From NCBI GenBank assembly GCA_004151065.3, contig NWUY0300006720.1, positions 67,057 through 101,597 on the forward strand: a DNA stretch of 34,541 nucleotides, in the 5' to 3' direction. The DNA is from Larix sibirica (lineage: Eukaryota > Streptophyta > Pinopsida > Pinales > Pinaceae). The notes under the pieces are model-generated. The model saw nothing but the letters and a program-made list of their open reading frames with translations. It had not been told where the DNA came from and ran no database searches. Positions within the stretch are counted from its first letter, which is position 1. Each line of letters starts with the position of its first letter. A program made the position numbers and the translations under genes. Below are positions 31,138 to 34,541 of the stretch, piece by piece.

Positions 31138-31533
31138 GTGCCACATGTCATTAATTTTCAAGATGAAATAACAAAGTACCATATTGAATATCAACATGAA
31201 ATAACAACATATCATAATTATGTGTCACATGTCATGAAGTATCAAGATGAAATAACAAAGTTCCATAATGAATATCAACATGAAATAGCAGCGTATCATA
31301 ACTATGTGTCACATGTCGCTAAGTATGAAGATGAAATAACAAAGTTTCGTATTGAATATCAACATGAAATAATAACATATCATAACTATTTGTCACATGT
31401 CACTAAGTATAAAGATGAAATAACAAAGTTCCATAATGAATATCAACATGAAATAACAACATATCATAAACTATGTGCTGTATGCCCAACTAATCAATCT
31501 ACTAAAAAAGATATGAAAAGTCATGACACATAG
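31138..31533 (+). other. Open frame created by the 84-bp satellite (28-residue repeat)
   Basis: Because 84 is a multiple of three, one frame stays open over four or more units. It encodes a 28-residue repeat of the type YQDEITKFHNEYQHEIAAYH ending in NYVSHV. The repeat is aromatic- and acid-rich. Neighbouring older units contain stops, there is no upstream promoter or ATG context of note, and the frame ends in non-repeat sequence. I take it as a by-product of the satellite, not a gene. Confidence 0.4.
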
Positions 31534-31678
31534 TGTATGCATCCTCCTAGGTGGTTGATTCTAGACTATATTGGTCCCATTGGACCTTAACCTACTCCAC
31601 GATGCACCTACACAGCTACCAATTTCTATGGTCCAGTATGCAATATGGTTCGATTTGGACAACCCCTTCCTCGAAAAG

Positions 31679-32440
31679 TTACAAGCCCTCTAATTTCAAA
31701 ACATGAGATGGGTTTGGAATGTAATGTCTAAGCACATAAATATGAAATAAATTATGCATCCTTCATAAATTGTGTGGCAACTCAAGCCGGTAAGCAACAT
31801 GACCAGTCCTCTCAAGAATCCTGAATGATCCTGACAAATCTTGGGGCTAGCTTAGCCCCCTTACCAAATTTAAAGGAGATTTTCAAAGGCCTCACTAGAA
31901 TAAACACCATGCTACCCTCATTGTATCTCATGTTGTTATGCTTGGCATTGACGTAACTTTTATGACAGTCGTGGGATTTTTTTTTTATCATGGCCACTTG
32001 CTCCTCCATCTCTCAAAGCAAGTAAGGGCCTAACATGACTCGATGCTCCAAATAGTCCGAGCTAGAGGAGTCCTACAAGGTCTACCATACAATACTTCAT
32101 ATGGTGCGACATTTTGGGAGCTACGGTAGATGTTACTGTAAGCAAACTCTACCAAAGGAAGATATCTCTCCCATTGATTCTGTTGGTCCATGACACACAT
32201 CATCAACATGTCCTCCATTTCCTGGTTAACTCTCTTAGTCTGGTCATTTGTATTGGGATGATATGTCATACTTAAATTTAATTATGTATTTAAGGATCCT
32301 TAGAGGCTCTACCAAAACCTAGAGGTAAATCGAGAATCTCTATATGAAATGATTTTTCAAGGAACCCCATGCAGTCGAATTATCTCCCGAAGGAAGACTT
32401 GAGCCATAACAGGTACATTAAAGGACATACTCTTTACCAT
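31679..32440 (-). pseudogene. Ty3/gypsy integrase C-terminal fragment (decayed)
   Basis: Minus-strand frames from 32440 read MAQVFLREIIRLHGVP, then SYRDSRFTSRFW (second catalytic Asp), MTYHPNTNDQTKRVNQEMED (catalytic Glu) and LPLVEFAYSNIYRSS...YEVLYGRPCRTPL. After a frame change come YNEGSMVFILVRPLKISFKF and KLAPRFVRI, and after another HVAYRLELPHNL and IYVLRHYIPNPSHVL. This is the catalytic core end and C-terminal part of a plant Ty3/gypsy integrase. Four stops precede TYHP and at least two frameshifts follow. No LTR, RT or first catalytic Asp was found beside it. Confidence 0.88.
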
Positions 32441-33153
32441 AATGAAATGCACACTCTTAGTGAGTGTAACGTACCTGACCCCGAAACTAAGGTCATAGGC
32501 ACATGTAAACCCAAAGGAAGGACGAATCAAAATAAATGCATAGTGGGATAAGGTTAACTAAGGCTAGGACATCATGCCAACGAGCCAAATAAATAAAACA
32601 ATCAGCCTTCTTAAAGACAAGGATGATACAATTCATTTTCCATATGCACATGCTATGCAAAGTAAATGCAAATATGATTGTAAACGGATATGGACCAACT
32701 TTTAACATGTAATATAACATCTATCAATCAGACCTTCTATAGCCATATAACCATTAATAAAATCATATTTGCAAGCTAACTCTAGCAATGTGAATAAAAA
32801 ATCCACAGGCTGCCATATTCAACCATACTGACAAAGCTAGAAACTAGATGTATTGACTGCCACCTACAACCATATTAACTTAAGTAAAAACTAGATGTGA
32901 GGGATTCCATCTACAATCATAAATATGGTAATAACATAAGATCTCATGGTTATCACCTACCACCATACAAACCATAAGCAACATTCGATCCAATGAGCAC
33001 ATGTACAACAAAATACTATAAATAAGCACATAATAAAATAATGATAACAGACTACAACCCATAGCCATATCAACATGAACAAATTCAACTATGAAAAATA
33101 TCATCTACGGCCATATAAAATCATATCTCAAGGCTGTCACCTACAACCATATA
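32441..33153. other. Unassigned stretch with degenerate 46-49-bp repeats
   Basis: A motif like cacctacaaccatat recurs at 32861, 32907, 32954, 33102 and 33138, roughly every 46-49 bases in the first part. It may be an LTR or UTR of the neighbouring Ty3/gypsy relic. No gene is seen. Confidence 0.35.
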
Positions 33154-33154
33154 N
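33154..33154. other. Assembly gap (single N)
   Basis: A lone N lies between the tandem-repeat region and a LINE fragment that begins in the middle of a coding frame. As at 5225, the join is a contig boundary of unknown true distance. Confidence 0.95.
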
Positions 33155-33932
33155 CAGAAGCTTCTCTGAAATATGGCACTCCTTTAAATCTAATATACAG
33201 GAAACTCTTGCTATCTCAAATTGGAGTACAACGGATCTCCCTTCCTCCTCCCATGAAAGGGATATCCTAAATAGATGGGAACTCTACATCCCTCCCCTCC
33301 CTCATCCTTGTCGCTCATCATCTGCCAGCACGGCCAATCCTGAGTTCTGGAGCAAACCACCTCCAAACTTCTTCAAGCTAAATTTTGATGGGGCTTCAAA
33401 AGGAAACTTGGAAGCTACTGGCTTCGGAGGAGTTTTCAGAGACTCTTTAGGAACCATTATCTGTCTATTTCATGGATCTCTTGGCTACGATACCAACAAC
33501 ACCACTGAACTTTCAGGGATGTTAGAAGGAATTAAAATTGTTGATTCTAACAACTTTATCCCCCTGATAATTGAGGGAGATTCTCAAATCATTTTATCCT
33601 TGGAAAGAAAACTCTTTCATGGGACTGTTGTTAAGAAATTCTCCCCCAGCTAGCGGTTGGAACAACGCCTCCATGATCTCACTGTGTTGCTCAATAAATT
33701 CAGAACTCTCTCTTTTCAACATGTCAAGCGCAAAGCCAACTCTGTCGCTGACATACTCGTCAACAAGGGAGTTGAGGATGTCTCTCTTCTCACTATCAAC
33801 ACTGTTGCTACAATGGATAATAGAGACCTGCATCAAAGATGTCAATTCCTAGCCGAGAAAGATATTTCCACCCCGGATGCGAGTGTCAACGTGCTCACCA
33901 ACTCGACCCTTGTGCCCACAGTACTCTCCTAA
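33155..33932 (+). pseudogene. LINE ORF2 C-terminus with RNase H (third element, plus strand)
   Basis: Plus-strand frame starting at the gap: SEIWHSFKSNIQETL, a Pro-rich linker (WELYIPPLPHPC), then RNase H LNFDGASKGNLEATGFGG (first Asp), NNTTELSGMLEGIKI (Glu), LIIEGDSQIIL (Asp) and KRKANSVADILVNKGV (last Asp). TAG at 33651-33653 interrupts it between the third and fourth motif, and it ends at TAA 33930-33932. It is related to copies A and B (shared FDGASKGN, EGDSQIIL and FHGT/LHCGT segments) but clearly diverged. Confidence 0.85.
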
Positions 33933-34027
33933 CGTGGAGAAATCCTCAACATGCACGAATATGGACACATGATGACAAATGCCACACACCTGTCAGCCAG
34001 TACTGGACAACACTCCTCCTAGGGTGA

Positions 34028-34541
34028 CGGCGAGTATTCAAGGCTAGAGGACGAGTCTGTAGATCACAATCTCCTTCACGTGCATTTGGAATGACGATAC
34101 CTCTCGACCGATGTGACGAGCATTCAATTCTGCCACCCATACCAAGGATGACATCCTATAACATTAATTACCTCCATGGGAGGGAATTGGCATGGCTCAG
34201 CTCTTTAAAGCCATCTGTCGACATGGTTTTTCGTTCCACTGTTGCGTTTTGGTTATTCTCTGTGGCTCCCTCTGTTGAGTTCTGGAAATTCCCTATGGTC
34301 TCCCCTGTGACTCTCATTGCCATGACGCCATGCAACAGAGGTATCTCTCGTTGCGACAGTGGAATAACTAGCTCTGGTAGAAGGTCTAAGGTAGCCATGG
34401 ACTGGACTGTAATGGATGGTTATGCTGAGTGCATCTTTGCCCAGACCCGCAGTTTAATTGATGGGTGGGAAGCTCGTAGGGTGGCAGCTCTTCTTGCCTC
34501 AGGAAGTAATGGTGGCACCATAAATCACTATTGGCTGTTAA
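34028..34541 (+). CDS. Open frame running off the right edge, unknown product
   Basis: After TGA at 34025-34027 one plus-strand frame stays open for 171 codons to the end of the window. Possible starts are ATG 34223 (MVFRSTVAFWLFSVAP) and ATG 34396 (MDWTVMDGYAECIFAQTRSL, then GWEARRVAALLASGSNGG). It follows the third LINE's ORF2 stop on the same strand. The ATG at 34396 is 464 bases downstream, close to the 404-431 bases between ORF2 and ORF3 in copies A and B. There is no sequence likeness to ORF3. It could be a 3' frame of this LINE, an unrelated gene or chance. The opposite strand also has a 76-codon frame here. Confidence 0.3.

Larger units (their letters stand above)
29690..31487. repeat. 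84-bp satellite array, interrupted by a LINE insertion
   Basis: The motif catgaaata(g/a)ca starts at 31029, 31111, 31195, 31279, 31363 and 31447, giving steps of 82, 84, 84, 84 and 84. Each unit also carries a half-related gatgaaataacaaagt 33 bases earlier, so the 84-mer probably arose from a shorter repeat. Units at 31100-31480 are alike. Units to the left, including 29700-29866 before the LINE, are more diverged. The right edge falls near 31487. Confidence 0.85.

Noticed and set aside
29690-31487. Could the regular repeats be a CRISPR array?
   Set aside because: Units are contiguous 84-mers without unique spacers, in plant retroelement-rich DNA.
34168-34398. 76-codon minus-strand frame starting MATLDLLPELVIPL
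   Set aside because: It competes with the longer open plus-strand frame, no domain is recognised, and neither strand can be preferred from the sequence alone.

Overview
The window is repeat-dominated plant nuclear DNA. I base this on L1-type LINEs with a zinc-knuckle ORF1, an APE-like endonuclease, reverse transcriptase and a plant-style C-terminal RNase H; on Ty3/gypsy LTR retrotransposon remains with a tRNA-iMet-like primer site; and on decay that fits plant CHG methylation. The number of old, differently aged elements and the lack of any intact host gene suggest a large genome. A gymnosperm is my guess, but the sequence does not prove it. No prokaryotic gene organisation is visible. Two single-N gaps (5225 and 33154) mark contig joins.

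Layout. 1-205 is a piece of the same LTR-element family that lies complete at 16874-23374. 206-5224 (copy A, cut by the gap) and 5226-~12471 (copy B, nearly full length) are two minus-strand LINEs of one family. Copy B reads, 5' to 3' on the minus strand: ORF1 (12407-10912), ORF2 (10912-6378; EN, RT, RNase H, Pro/His-rich tail), then a third frame (ORF3, 5947-5446) and a 3' end with 78-bp tandem repeats. 12472-16873 is AT-rich. It holds a decayed frame of unknown function with hydrophobic stretches (13773-13081, minus), a LINE RNase H relic (14295-14660, minus) and a possible solo LTR. 16874-23374 is a 6.5-kb LTR retrotransposon with 1.35-kb LTRs and no recognisable RT or integrase. 23375-29690 is mostly unassigned, with a decayed relative of ORF3 (25393-24842, minus), a 37-bp minisatellite, a LINE RT relic and a 217-bp tandem duplication. 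29690-31487 is an 84-bp satellite interrupted by a 5'-truncated LINE with 17-bp target-site duplications. 31679-32440 (minus) is a Ty3/gypsy integrase relic. After the second gap comes a plus-strand LINE RNase H (33155-33932), then a frame that stays open to the window edge.

What stands out. (1) A basic protein frame of about 167 codons sits 3' of ORF2 in both LINE copies, and a diverged, colinear relative lies alone 14 kb away; I know no described family that it matches. (2) ORF1 and ORF2 meet at a TAATG stop/start overlap. (3) A 2.38-kb block is identical between copies A and B and ends exactly at the gap, which indicates either misassembly or very recent conversion. (4) In-frame stops of LINE ORF2 are all TAG and mostly lie in CTAG, pointing to CHG-methylation decay.

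Nothing in the window looks like an intact, working gene. All comparisons were made by eye; identities are estimates unless a count is given.
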